Assembly (NCBI GenBank): GCA_049323615.1
Contig: JBMOPD010000075.1
Span: 1 to 31,949 of the forward strand
DNA from: JBMOPD01 sp049323615
Lineage (GTDB): Bacteria; Bacillota; Desulfotomaculia; Desulfotomaculales; Desulfocucumaceae
Reading direction: 5' to 3'
DNA: 31,949 nucleotides
Position numbers and translations under genes: made by a program
Shown here: positions 21,106 through 29,169 of the stretch, one piece after another
Numbering within the stretch: the first letter of the stretch is position 1
Layout: each line of letters opens with the position of its first letter
The notes under the pieces: generated by a model
The model's input: only the letters and a program-made list of their open reading frames with translations
What the model was told of the DNA's origin: nothing
The model's database searches: none

Positions 21106-22344
21106 TTAGTTGACCTCCAACTGACCTCTCTTTTTAGCTAAAACTTTTAAGAAAGCTTCAACAACGGCAGGGTCAAATTGAGTACCGGCATTTCTCTTTA
21201 ATTCTTCTATTGCCTCCTTTTCCGTCATTGCTTTTCTATAAGGCCTGTCCGATGTCATGGCGTCAAAAGCGTCAGCCACAGAGATTATTCTTGCCCCGAT
21301 GTGTATATTTTTACTTTTAAGTCCCTTAGGATATCCATTTCCGTCATACCGCTCATGATGCTCCCTTACTATGATGGATCCAATTCTATACATATTCAGC
21401 CTTTTCAGCATATTGTAAGCAATATCCGGGTGAGTCTTCATGACCTCCATTTCAGATGAGGTCAAGGGGTTGGGATTTAACAAAATACTATCCCTTACGG
21501 CAATTTTGCCCAGGTCATGAACCCTCCCGGCCAGTTCAATTAATTCTTTAATAGCATCATCTATACCCATCTCTTCCGCGATTGCACTGGCATATTCTGT
21601 AACCCGTTTAGAATGTTCCGCCGTATAATGGTCCCGACAGTCTACAAAATCGGCCAGTATTTCCAGTGTTTTTCTAGTTTCCGCCTTTAAAGAGACATAG
21701 TTGCTTAAACTGGTATGTGCCAGTGCAAGGGGGGGTAATATTAGTAACATAGTTAAGGGTTGTTCTTTATATAAAAGCACCATTAACATGCTCATGGGAG
21801 CCAGTGCAGAAAAATACAGGATGACCATTTTAAAATCAAGACCAATTACACTAAAAATATTTCTTTTTACAGTCAAAGAAATAATGGCCGCTACTAAAAA
21901 ATTATTAGAAATGATGTACATAAGCGTTGCTAAAAAAAAGGCTAATAAATCATCAGGCAGAGTAAAAATATCAAATGATTTTTTAAATAAATAAAAGACC
22001 TGGCCAGTTAGAAAAATTGATACGCTAATTTGATTAAAATTAAATAAAAGCTTTATTAATCCCCTTTTTTCAATCAGATCAACTATGATTGATATTAAAG
22101 CTGCCACTATAATTGTTGTCCAATAACCGTATATGATTATAAGCAGAAGGTATATAGCAAAAGACAGGGTAAAATGGGAATCAGTGCTAACCCGAATAGA
22201 TCTGATTTCAAACGGGATACCTATTATCACCCATAAAATAATTATAAGTGCTAAATTTTTATCTACGTTATCAAAAGCACAAAATACTACCAATAATCCT
22301 GTCAGATATACTGCTGCGAGGTATAGTTTTGCTTTCCAGGACAA
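21106..22344 (-). CDS. membrane-bound HD-GYP phosphodiesterase
   Basis: Probable cyclic-di-GMP phosphodiesterase with an N-terminal membrane sensor; about 412 residues. Residues 1-215 contain some six to eight hydrophobic helices with no recognised ligand domain. A short linker leads to the HD-GYP domain (about 230-405), with intact HDLGK, HH of REHHERYDGNGYP (the GYP signature) and SVADAFDAMTSDRPYR. The catalytic set looks complete. TTG at 22344 is chosen since AAGGTG is 9 bases upstream; an in-frame GTG at 22356 directly abuts the GGAAAG. First gene of an operon with DUF5317 and a membrane peptide. Base composition is AT-richer than its neighbours. Confidence 0.9.
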   Translation of the reverse strand: MSWKAKLYLAAVYLTGLLVVFCAFDNVDKNLALIIILWVIIGIPFEIRSIRVSTDSHFTLSFAIYLLLIIIYGYWTTIIVAALISIIVDLIEKRGLIKLLFNFNQISVSIFLTGQVFYLFKKSFDIFTLPDDLLAFFLATLMYIISNNFLVAAIISLTVKRNIFSVIGLDFKMVILYFSALAPMSMLMVLLYKEQPLTMLLILPPLALAHTSLSNYVSLKAETRKTLEILADFVDCRDHYTAEHSKRVTEYASAIAEEMGIDDAIKELIELAGRVHDLGKIAVRDSILLNPNPLTSSEMEVMKTHPDIAYNMLKRLNMYRIGSIIVREHHERYDGNGYPKGLKSKNIHIGARIISVADAFDAMTSDRPYRKAMTEKEAIEELKRNAGTQFDPAVVEAFLKVLAKKRGQLEVN

Positions 22345-22690
22345 GCTGCTACACACCTTTCCAAAATTTTACCATTGTAAGTATCATGGCACAAGAGAAA
22401 AATTTCTTTTAAATCGTACAATTTACGTTAAATTTCAACGTAAAAAATGTAATTTTGCAAATAAATAATCTTTCTCCACGTTCTGGAAAAATCCTCTTTC
22501 CGTTAAAATACAATAAAAATCATTGACATTCAACGGTATAGATGATTCGTCATATTATTTTGAAAAAATTTTAATATAAATTTCGACTTTATCATAAATC
22601 AACATTTTATGACATTGACATAATAAATTTTCACATTAAAAAACCCGGCCGGGCCGGGTTTGTCAAAAAATATTTTAACTAACCATTTAT
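22345..22690 (-). other. AT-rich non-coding region upstream of the HD-GYP operon
   Basis: About 345 bases without a gene. It holds the hairpin TTTACGTT/AACGTAAA (22422-22444), weak repeats around TTATGACATTGACATAA (22606-22625) and the terminator at 22638-22661. A possible promoter TTGTGC-17-TAAAAT (22366-22394) would start so close to the HD-GYP binding site that I do not rely on it; TTGAAA-17-GATTTA further upstream is an alternative. Confidence 0.5.
22638..22661 (-). terminator. terminator of the amino acid dehydrogenase gene
   Basis: Stem AAACCCGGC/GCCGGGTTT with a 3-base loop; the minus strand continues into a run of six Ts then AATG. It lies 30 bases after the dehydrogenase stop and insulates the HD-GYP operon. 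Confidence 0.8.
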
Positions 22691-23821
22691 TTACGGGAGC
22701 TTTTGTTCCACCAGCCGTACGGCGGCCTGTCTTAATGATATACCGGAGTTTTTTGCCTCCCTGAAGATTGCCCCCGTGAAATCACCTATCTGACTGGCCA
22801 GGTAATCCAGTATTCCCTGGCTGTCGTATATCCGGCGGAAGAGCACCGCCCCGAAAAAGCCCGCCCCACCGGAATTGGCTATAAAGTCCGGAACCACCGG
22901 CACCCCTCTCCGGAATAAACTTTCCTCAGCGCCGGGGGTAGTGGGAATGTTCGCCCCTTCCACGATCAAGCCGGCTTTGACTTCCCCCACATTATCCTCG
23001 TTTACGGCATCGGCCACGGCAGCGGGGACCAGCACGTCAACCGGAAGTTTAAGCCACTGCTCACGGTCCAGTTTTTGGTACGGCCCGGGCAGCCCTTCCC
23101 GGTCAACCTCCCCGGTTTTGCTGCGGTTTTTAAGCAACAAGGCCACATCCAGGCCGTCGGGGGAATAAACCGTCCCCAGGGCGTCGGCCACAGCCACCAC
23201 CTTCAACCCCAGCCTTTGCAAATAAAGGGCGCCGCTTCCTCCCACACTGCCGAATCCCTGCACCGCAGCGGTGCAGCCCGCCGGGTTCCTGCCCATTTCT
23301 TTCAGGGCCACGGCCGCCGCCTGGGCCAGGCCATACCCGGTAACCACGTCGGTAATCTGCATTCCGTCAACCCTGGCACCCAACGCCTGCAGCAGGCCCC
23401 GGGCGGCGTCCGCCGGGTCGGCCTCCCTGGCCAAAACGGCATGAACGGATGTATTGACCCCCATTTCAGATAATAACTCCATTATGTCCTCTTCCCGGGT
23501 TCCCAGATCCTCACTGGTTATCCAGCATTCTCTTAAAAATGGCCTGTGGGCTTCCAGGAAGCGTTTCAGCACACCGCGGCTTTCCCTGTCGGACGGATTG
23601 AAATCGATGCCGCCTTTGGAGCCGCCGCAGGGAATTTCCAGCCCGATCAATTTATAAGTCATAATCCGGGCCAGCCTTTCCACCTCATTTACATCCAGGC
23701 CCTTACGCATCCTGATGCCGCCGCCGCAAGAGCCGTCGATCAGACAGTCAATCACGAAATAGCCCCTGCACCCGGTTACCGGATCGGTCCACTCGGTTTT
23801 TAACAATACCGGCCTGTTCAT
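22691..23821 (-). CDS. Glu/Leu/Phe/Val dehydrogenase family protein, probably not a glutamate dehydrogenase
   Basis: NAD(P)-dependent oxidative deaminase family; 376 residues, shorter than glutamate dehydrogenases (about 410-450) and close to leucine or phenylalanine dehydrogenases. Catalytic residues are present: K57 (MTYK), K69 (PCGGSKGG) and D105 (SEDLGT). The nucleotide-binding motif is QGFGSVGG (about 197), and the late EGANIPTTPGAE and FIANSGG are family hallmarks. The stretch matching PYKGGLR of glutamate dehydrogenases reads SCGGGIR, so the lysine that binds the glutamate side-chain carboxylate is replaced by Gly33. This argues for a non-acidic substrate. ATG follows GGGGAGGG. It lies in a run with a truncated peptidase and a hydrolase. 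Confidence 0.85.
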   Translation of the reverse strand: MNRPVLLKTEWTDPVTGCRGYFVIDCLIDGSCGGGIRMRKGLDVNEVERLARIMTYKLIGLEIPCGGSKGGIDFNPSDRESRGVLKRFLEAHRPFLRECWITSEDLGTREEDIMELLSEMGVNTSVHAVLAREADPADAARGLLQALGARVDGMQITDVVTGYGLAQAAAVALKEMGRNPAGCTAAVQGFGSVGGSGALYLQRLGLKVVAVADALGTVYSPDGLDVALLLKNRSKTGEVDREGLPGPYQKLDREQWLKLPVDVLVPAAVADAVNEDNVGEVKAGLIVEGANIPTTPGAEESLFRRGVPVVPDFIANSGGAGFFGAVLFRRIYDSQGILDYLASQIGDFTGAIFREAKNSGISLRQAAVRLVEQKLP

Positions 23822-23863
23822 GGTATGTATCCCTCCCCGGAAAAAAGTGATTACACCGCCCAG

Positions 23864-24205
23864 TCAGTCACATGCTATCCGCCTGGGTTCCCATGACACC
23901 TTGCAGAGCAGCTCGTTTCCTTTTTCCGCAATCAGCAGGGGCGCCTCCAGCCTGAAGCCGCCCACACCGGGTACGTTCAATTGCAAATAGGCCTCCTCCA
24001 CCATGTTCGGCTGCAGGACCATTTCGTTCCAGGGCGGCACTGCCATTACGGGCGGGTAGAACTCGTCCCCGGCCACCCCTATGCCATGCCCGAAAATGGG
24101 CACGGCATATTGCGCGTAGCCTTTTCCATCCAGAAACTGCATTACCGCCCCGATGACTTCCCCGCAGGTTACCCCGGGCTGCATCTTCTCAATCAACAAC
24201 GGCAT
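23864..24205 (-). pseudogene. 5'-truncated M24 metallopeptidase (Xaa-Pro peptidase type)
   Basis: The 113 codons encode only the C-terminal third of an M24 (pita-bread) peptidase. FGHGIGVAGDEFYPP supplies one metal-ligand His, NMVEEAYLQLNVPGVGGFRLEAPLLI the two final Glu ligands. The two upstream Asp ligands and the substrate domain are missing. A TAA directly precedes the first ATG in frame, there is no ribosome binding site, and the preceding hydrolase gene ends only 22 bases upstream, so no room exists for the rest. Best read as a deletion remnant. It could in principle be translated by coupling but could not form the normal active site. Confidence 0.75.
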
Positions 24206-24227
24206 TTATGTCGAAAAGACGGGATTC

Positions 24228-24857
24228 CTAAACCAGAAATTCCTTAAAAAACCCCGCCACTTTGCCGGCCATTTCATCCTCAGAACCCCACCAGAAATGG
24301 TCGGCGCCGGGAACCACCTCAACCCTCTTGGGATCGGCCATACCGGCTGCCGCCTGCAGGACCGCCGAAGAAGGGATGATGCTGTCTTCCGCCCCGCAAA
24401 CAATATACTTGGGTTTTACGCATCCCCTGAGGGCGCCGGATTGAACCACCGGGGAAACAGCCGCCACCGCTTTCACCGTACTGTCCGTACCGGCCACCGC
24501 CAGGGCCACCATCCCGCCAAAAGAGTAGCCCATCACGCCAATCCGTTCAGGGTGGATCTCTTCATGGGCGGTAAGAAAATCCAGGGCCGACCGGGCATCC
24601 TCCCGCTCCCCCACCCCGTTGTCAAAGGATCCCCAGCTGCGTCCGACACCGCGAAAGTTGAAGCGCAGGGAGGCTATCCCGGCCCCGGCAAGGGCCCTGC
24701 CCACCGCCAGAATAACATTGTTGTCCATATTTCCGCCGTATAAAGGGTGGGGGTGGCAAAGCACCACTCCGGGGCAGGGGCCGGGATTACCGGGCAGTTC
24801 CAGGCGGGCCTCCAGGGATAACCCGCCGCTGTTTAAAACCACTTTCACAGAACGCAT
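24228..24857 (-). CDS. alpha/beta hydrolase
   Basis: Cytosolic serine hydrolase of 209 residues, no signal peptide. The nucleophile elbow GYSFGG (about 113-118), acid in GAEDSIIP and histidine in GADHFWWG make a complete triad. The early HPHPLYGGNMDNNV and FNFRGVGRSWG are hallmarks of the small 'dienelactone hydrolase-like' or YqiA/CcmA-type family often annotated only as alpha/beta hydrolase. Substrate unknown. ATG at 24857 follows GGGGAAGTGAG. It has its own promoter and is the first gene of a minus-strand run with the M24 remnant and the amino acid dehydrogenase. Confidence 0.85.
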   Translation of the reverse strand: MRSVKVVLNSGGLSLEARLELPGNPGPCPGVVLCHPHPLYGGNMDNNVILAVGRALAGAGIASLRFNFRGVGRSWGSFDNGVGEREDARSALDFLTAHEEIHPERIGVMGYSFGGMVALAVAGTDSTVKAVAAVSPVVQSGALRGCVKPKYIVCGAEDSIIPSSAVLQAAAGMADPKRVEVVPGADHFWWGSEDEMAGKVAGFFKEFLV

Positions 24858-24902
24858 CTGTTCTCACTTCCCCAGAAAATGTTTAATTGCACGTTTTATG
24901 GT

Positions 24903-24931
24903 ATTTTATATTGTCCGTACTGCTTTGTAAA
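24903..24931 (-). promoter_or_regulatory. promoter of the alpha/beta hydrolase run
   Basis: TTTACA (24926-24931), 17 bases, TAAAAT (24903-24908): one mismatch in each box. Start near 24896, 39 bases before the ATG. Confidence 0.75.
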
Positions 24932-25018
24932 CTAAATGTTATCAGGGATAATACAAACAGCAGTCCGTGATCCCCTTCGTAAGCTGTATAAATTTTTTTG
25001 GCTGGCGGCAGGTATTTT

Positions 25019-25047
25019 TTGACAGCCGGAGAAATATTGGGTAATTA
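25019..25047 (+). promoter_or_regulatory. promoter of comM
   Basis: Perfect TTGACA (25019-25024), 17 bases, TAATTA (25042-25047); start near 25054, 36 bases before the ATG. Confidence 0.7.
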
Positions 25048-25089
25048 GGTCGATTACTATCGAAAAAGACTTTTTGCCAGAGGTTTTTC

Positions 25090-26613
25090 ATGATCTCCAT
25101 CGTCAACAGCACCGCCCTGAACGGGCTGGAGGGCCACCTGGTCAGGGTGGAAGTGGATGTGTCCAACGGCCTGCCCGCGTTCGACCTGGTCGGACTGCCC
25201 GATGTGTCTGTAAAGGAGGCCCGGGAGAGGGTCCGCTCGGCCATCAGGAACGCGGGGTTTGAGTTTCCCGTCAGGAGAATCACGGTAAACCTGGCCCCGG
25301 CGGACATCAGGAAGGAAGGCTCCATGTACGACCTGGCCATCGCGGTGGGCATACTGGCCGCCACCGAACAGCTGGACCCGGTTGCCTGCGGGCGCTACGC
25401 CTTTATCGGCGAGCTTTCCCTTAACGGCGGGGTGCGGGGCGTGGCCGGAACCCTTCCCAATGTGCTGGCCGCCTGTGACAACGGAATCGTCTCGGTGGTG
25501 GTGCCTGGCGACAACGCAGATGAGGCTGCCCTGGCAGAAAAGGCCGAGGTCTTTCCGGTCTCCTCGCTAAACCAGCTGGCCGGCTTCCTGCGGGGCGACA
25601 TGGAAATACCGGCCCACAGGGTGGACGTGGAGGCAGTCTGGAAGTCGGGGAAATCGCAGCTGCCGGACCTGTCCGCGGTGCGCGGGCAGTACACGGCCCG
25701 GCGGGCCCTGGAGGTGGCCGCCGCGGGCGGGCACAACATGCTCATGGTGGGCAGCCCGGGGGCCGGCAAAACCCTGCTGGCCCGGTGCCTGGCCGGCATT
25801 TTACCTGATATGGACTTCGAGGAATCCATGGAAACTACCAAAATATACAGCCTGGCGGGGCTTTTAAGGCCCGGGATGCCGGTGGTCACCTCCCGGCCCT
25901 TCAGGGCCCCCCACCACAGCGCATCCGCCGTTTCACTGGTCGGGGGCGGGAAATTTCCCCGGCCCGGGGAAATCAGCCTGGCCCACAACGGGGTAATCTT
26001 CCTGGACGAGATGCCCGAGTTTTCCAAGGACTGCCTGGAGGCGCTCCGCCAGCCCCTGGAGGACGGCATGGTGACCATCTCCAGGGTAAACGCATCCATC
26101 ACCTACCCCGCCGGAATAACCCTGATCGGGGCCTGCAACCCCTGCCCCTGCGGCTATCACGGCGACCCCTTGAAGCCGTGCCGGTGCACCCCGGCGCAGA
26201 TTAAAAAGTATATGGGAAAGATCTCCGGCCCGTTGATGGACCGTATAGACATATCAATCAATGTTCCCCGCCTGTCCTACGAGGAACTGAACGAGGCCCG
26301 GGCGGCGGAAAGTTCGGAAACGGTCAGGGAGAGGGTGGCCAGGGCCCGGAAAATCCAGGAGGAGCGCCTGCGGCCGGCGGGAATCAGGTGCAACGCCCGG
26401 ATGAGCGGTTCCCAGGCCCGGGATTACTGCCGCCTGTCCGCCGGGGCCGCCACCCTGATCAAATCCTCATTCAGGCAGTTGAAGCTGAGCGCCCGGTCCC
26501 ACGACAGGCTGCTGAAGGTGGCCCGGACCATAGCCGACCTGGCCGGAAGCGAAACGGTGGAGGCCGAGCACCTGGCCGAGGCCCTGCAGTACAGGCACCC
26601 CGGCCAGTCCTAG
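25090..26613 (+). CDS. comM: ComM/YifB family AAA+ ATPase (magnesium-chelatase-like)
   Basis: A hexameric AAA+ protein; in naturally transformable bacteria ComM acts as a branch-migration helicase during integration of taken-up DNA. Of 507 residues: N-terminal Lon-protease-like fold (1-165), ATPase core with Walker A GSPGAGKT (about 220) and Walker B VIFLDEMPEF. The family-specific ACNPCPCGYHG and CRCTP cysteine cluster is followed by SGPLMDRIDI, and the C-terminal helical domain is complete. ATG follows AGAGG. Beyond the promoter it stands alone; yfcE follows after 30 bases and may be cotranscribed. No other competence gene is in the window. Magnesium chelatase function is excluded by the family and the absence of partner subunits. 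Confidence 0.95.
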   Translation: MISIVNSTALNGLEGHLVRVEVDVSNGLPAFDLVGLPDVSVKEARERVRSAIRNAGFEFPVRRITVNLAPADIRKEGSMYDLAIAVGILAATEQLDPVACGRYAFIGELSLNGGVRGVAGTLPNVLAACDNGIVSVVVPGDNADEAALAEKAEVFPVSSLNQLAGFLRGDMEIPAHRVDVEAVWKSGKSQLPDLSAVRGQYTARRALEVAAAGGHNMLMVGSPGAGKTLLARCLAGILPDMDFEESMETTKIYSLAGLLRPGMPVVTSRPFRAPHHSASAVSLVGGGKFPRPGEISLAHNGVIFLDEMPEFSKDCLEALRQPLEDGMVTISRVNASITYPAGITLIGACNPCPCGYHGDPLKPCRCTPAQIKKYMGKISGPLMDRIDISINVPRLSYEELNEARAAESSETVRERVARARKIQEERLRPAGIRCNARMSGSQARDYCRLSAGAATLIKSSFRQLKLSARSHDRLLKVARTIADLAGSETVEAEHLAEALQYRHPGQS

Positions 26614-26643
26614 GAATATTTTAAGGTAACGAAGGCTTGAAGG

Positions 26644-27132
26644 ATGAAAATAGCAGTTATTTCAGACACCCACTTTCGTGAAAAAGAAAGCTGGCTGCCC
26701 CCGGAGGTCGAAAAAATCCTCGGGGGAATCGGCTTTATTGTACACTGCGGAGATTTTGAAACTTATTTTGCCTATGAAAAAATGAAGGAAATGGGCCGGC
26801 TTACAGCCGTGTGCGGGAATATGGACACCCCCCGTATCAGGGAAATCCTCCCGGCCAGGCTGGTCTTTGAGGCTGCCGGGTATAAAATCGGGGTCACCCA
26901 CGGCGATGGCCCTCCCGCCGGCATTGAAGACAGGGTGGCGGCTCAATTTCCGGAGAAAGTCGATGTTATTCTATTTGGCCACTCCCACCAGCCCCAAAAC
27001 CAGGTCAGGAACGGGGTCCTCTTTTTCAACCCGGGCAGCCCCACCGACAGGAGATTTGCGCCTTTTAACTCCTTCGGCATAATCGGACTTACCGAAAACG
27101 GGGTCAGGGGTGAGATCCTCAAGCTGGAATAA
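26644..27132 (+). CDS. yfcE: metallophosphoesterase (YfcE/MJ0936 type)
   Basis: Two-metal calcineurin-like phosphodiesterase, 162 residues. All five family blocks are visible: SDTHFRE (D8, H10), VHCGDFE, CGNMDTP, THGDG and FGHSHQP. Relatives hydrolyse phosphodiester model substrates; the physiological substrate is unknown. ATG follows GAAGG very closely (AAGG ends one base before it). It lies 30 bases after comM. Confidence 0.92.
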   Translation: MKIAVISDTHFREKESWLPPEVEKILGGIGFIVHCGDFETYFAYEKMKEMGRLTAVCGNMDTPRIREILPARLVFEAAGYKIGVTHGDGPPAGIEDRVAAQFPEKVDVILFGHSHQPQNQVRNGVLFFNPGSPTDRRFAPFNSFGIIGLTENGVRGEILKLE

Positions 27133-27163
27133 TTTTAAAAAGACAAAAGGCGGGATTCCTCTG

Positions 27164-27418
27164 ATGCCATTTACATACGTACTCCAATGTTCAGACGGGA
27201 GTTTTTATACCGGCTGGACCGTGGACCTGGAAGCAAGGCTAAAAGCCCACAATGACGGGAATGGCGCCCGGTATACCCGCAGCCGCCTTCCGGTGCAGCT
27301 GGTATACTGGGAAGAATGCCCGGACCGGAGTGAGGCCCGGCGGCGGGAGGCCGCCATCCGGAAGCTTAACAGAAAAGAAAAAGAGAATCTGGTCAAGAGC
27401 AAGCCCTTAAACCTTTAA
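27164..27418 (+). CDS. GIY-YIG domain protein (YazA/UPF0213 type)
   Basis: An 84-residue single-domain GIY-YIG nuclease-like protein. MPFTYVLQCSDGSFYTGWTVDLEARL (general pattern Y-V-L-x-C-x-D-G-x-x-Y-T-G) supplies the two motif tyrosines, and the conserved Arg and Glu are in DLEARLKAH and WEECPDRSEA. HNDGNGARYTRSRLPV is the family hallmark. DNA cleavage has been proposed for some relatives, but the role of the small group is not settled. ATG at 27164 starts the domain; the only purine-rich stretch (AAAAGGCGGG) is somewhat far upstream. It follows yfcE after 31 bases. Confidence 0.9.
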   Translation: MPFTYVLQCSDGSFYTGWTVDLEARLKAHNDGNGARYTRSRLPVQLVYWEECPDRSEARRREAAIRKLNRKEKENLVKSKPLNL

Positions 27419-27426
27419 AATAAAAT

Positions 27427-27558
27427 GAATTAAAAGCGGCTGATTACGCCGGTTCAACATCCGGGCCGGCATACCCCTTCCTTTCCGAGCTGAACATCAT
27501 CGGTCACATTGACATTCCGGCCGACCTGGCGGGCCAGCTCTGCCAAAGAATCTCCTAA
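27427..27558 (+). pseudogene. decayed coding remnant, unidentified
   Basis: An open frame with GC-rich codon use but no start or binding site, ending in TAA at 27556. It includes GPAYPFLSELNIIGHIDIP and ends DLAGQLCQRIS. The composition resembles the third-position-GC-rich genes around it more than the AT-rich spacer that follows. I recognise no family. It could also be chance. Confidence 0.3.
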
Positions 27559-27598
27559 GGGGGTTTGGAAACTATCTAATACTAAGTATTGCTAAACT

Positions 27599-27799
27599 AT
27601 AGCCCGTCATTGGAAGAATTTATGGTCAAAATATACTTGTCGGGTAAACAACGTATGAAAATGTTCATTGTAGAGTTACGCCTAAGTATTGCATAGAAGA
27701 AAACGGGAAGGCTGTGATTTTCACCGGAATGTACTGGGCCGGAATCCTTTATATTATATACTGGATGCCAGCTACGACGCCGGTTACATATACAGGTAA
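27599..27799 (+). pseudogene. possible frameshifted gene remnant, unidentified
   Basis: Protein-like sequence continues through three frames on the plus strand: SPSLEEFMVKIYLSGKQ, then (frame change) YENVHCRVTPKYCIEENGK up to VIFTG, then (second change) GRNPLYYILDASYDAGYIYR and TAA at 27797. Each piece looks like real protein, and together they read like the end of one gene carrying two frameshifts. No family was recognised. Together with the stretch at 27427-27558 it suggests a gene graveyard between the GIY-YIG and protease genes. Confidence 0.3.
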
Positions 27800-27915
27800 G
27801 AAGCCGCATAGAAAACTTATTTCCCGTAAGGGAAAAACCGGTGGAAACGCTGCTAATCCACGCTTCTCCAGAACTTATCAAGTCATGGAGAAAGAAAACG
27901 GTAAAGGAGAAAAAA

Positions 27916-28641
27916 ATGAATTACTTCATTGCAGCCTTATTAATTGGTTTTCTGATCCTGTTACATGAACTGGGGCATTTTATTGCAGCTCGGTGTGTAA
28001 ACATACCGGTATCCAGGTTTTCAATCGGTTTTGGTCCCAAATTGTGGGGATTCAAAAGAGGAAACACGGAGTACCGGCTGTCGCTGTTTCCGTTTGGAGG
28101 GTACGTGCTGCCTGAAATCGAAGACCTGGACCAGTTCTATCAGATCCCGTTTTGCCAGCGGGTTATTTATTTAATAGGTGGCCCGGTGACCAATATCATC
28201 CTGCCTTTATTTTTATTCGGAATTTTAAATATGACATTGTATGGTTTCTCACTTGCCGGGGTTTTCATAAAGCCGTTTTTTCAAACCCTGGGATTGCTTT
28301 ACGACTTTATTTGCGCACTCCCGCTTCTGTTCTTCCGTCCCGATCAGTTATCAGGCATTATCGGAATTGTTGCCCAAGGTGGGCAACTGGTTGGCAACAG
28401 CATTCTGGATGCGTTGCGTTTTTCAATACTTCTCAGCCTTAACCTGGCCATACTGAATTTATTACCCATTCCCCCACTGGACGGCGGAAAGATTATACTA
28501 TACCTGTTGGAGAAGGCGCACCCCAAAATGCAGCGGATCCATTTTCCACTGGCTATCGCCGGAGGAATCTTCATCCTATGCCTGATGGTTTATGCTACCA
28601 TACTTGATTTTGGCAAATATTTTACTGGCCTGCTTATTTAA
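27916..28641 (+). CDS. M50 (site-2 protease family) membrane metallopeptidase
   Basis: Intramembrane zinc protease-like protein of 241 residues. The first helix carries HELGH (H17, E18, H21), the zinc motif. Residues after it (SRFSIGFGPKLWGFKRGNTEYRL-type segment) resemble the RseP/SpoIVFB start. A central pair of hydrophobic helices (about 75-130) and the third ligand motif NLLPIPPLDGGK (about 183-194) in a late helix follow. There is no PDZ domain, unlike RseP (about 420-450), and no CBS domain, so this is a minimal form. Target unknown; no anti-sigma factor gene is adjacent. ATG at 27916 follows AAAGGAG at 7 bases. It appears to be monocistronic and its promoter was not found. Confidence 0.9.
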   Translation: MNYFIAALLIGFLILLHELGHFIAARCVNIPVSRFSIGFGPKLWGFKRGNTEYRLSLFPFGGYVLPEIEDLDQFYQIPFCQRVIYLIGGPVTNIILPLFLFGILNMTLYGFSLAGVFIKPFFQTLGLLYDFICALPLLFFRPDQLSGIIGIVAQGGQLVGNSILDALRFSILLSLNLAILNLLPIPPLDGGKIILYLLEKAHPKMQRIHFPLAIAGGIFILCLMVYATILDFGKYFTGLLI

Positions 28642-28680
28642 GGCTATCCTTATTTCACTTTATAGGGGCACCCTCAGAAG

Positions 28681-29070
28681 ATGAAGGCAAAAACCTTTGA
28701 GACCTGGAAACAGCGGGCCCGGCAGCTAAAAATCGAAATATACACCATCTACCTGGCCTGCCGGGATCCCAGGGTTCCCTGGCATGTCAGGTTGCTGGCC
28801 GCCTGTCTGGCCGGGTACGCCTTCAGCCCCATAGACCTGGTTCCGGATTTTGTCCCCCTGCTGGGTTATATTGACGACCTTGTGCTTATTCCCCTGGGGA
28901 TCACCCTGGTACTGAAGATGATTCCCAACGAGGTTCTGGCCGAGTGCCGGGAAAAAGCCGGGGAGGTCATGAGCCGGGGCAAACCGGCCAGCCGGGCGGC
29001 GGCCGGGTTCATAATAGCCATCTGGCTTACTTTGGCGATGGATCTTTATTTTCAGTGTACGGATTTTTAA
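28681..29070 (+). CDS. YkvA family protein (DUF1232)
   Basis: A 129-residue protein. The DUF1232 core RLLAACLAGYAFSPIDLVPDFVPLLGYIDDLVLI (core signature YAxSPIDLIPDFIP and GYxDD) forms a membrane-associated hairpin around residues 38-75. A C-terminal hydrophobic helix (about 106-122) probably anchors the protein. Function of the family is unknown. ATG at 28681 has AGGGG 12 bases upstream. It lies between the M50 protease and an HD-GYP gene. Confidence 0.88.
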   Translation: MKAKTFETWKQRARQLKIEIYTIYLACRDPRVPWHVRLLAACLAGYAFSPIDLVPDFVPLLGYIDDLVLIPLGITLVLKMIPNEVLAECREKAGEVMSRGKPASRAAAGFIIAIWLTLAMDLYFQCTDF

Positions 29071-29169
29071 GCACTGAGTTGAGCACGGCCTAAAGGACAA
29101 GGGTGAGCGGGTGTAACGGGCAGGAACAGGTTTTCGGGTTTATGTTTTAGTCGGAAAGGGGGATATACC

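Noticed and set aside
27714..27968. 84-residue frame overlapping the start of the M50 protease gene
   Set aside because: GTG start without binding site; overlaps a gene with clear family motifs and a good binding site. It explains less than the frameshifted-remnant reading.
29071..29169. Possible cyclic-di-GMP riboswitch before the soluble HD-GYP gene
   Set aside because: Searched by eye for the GEMM core (GCACRGGCAAACC-like) and did not find it; the gap is only 99 bases.
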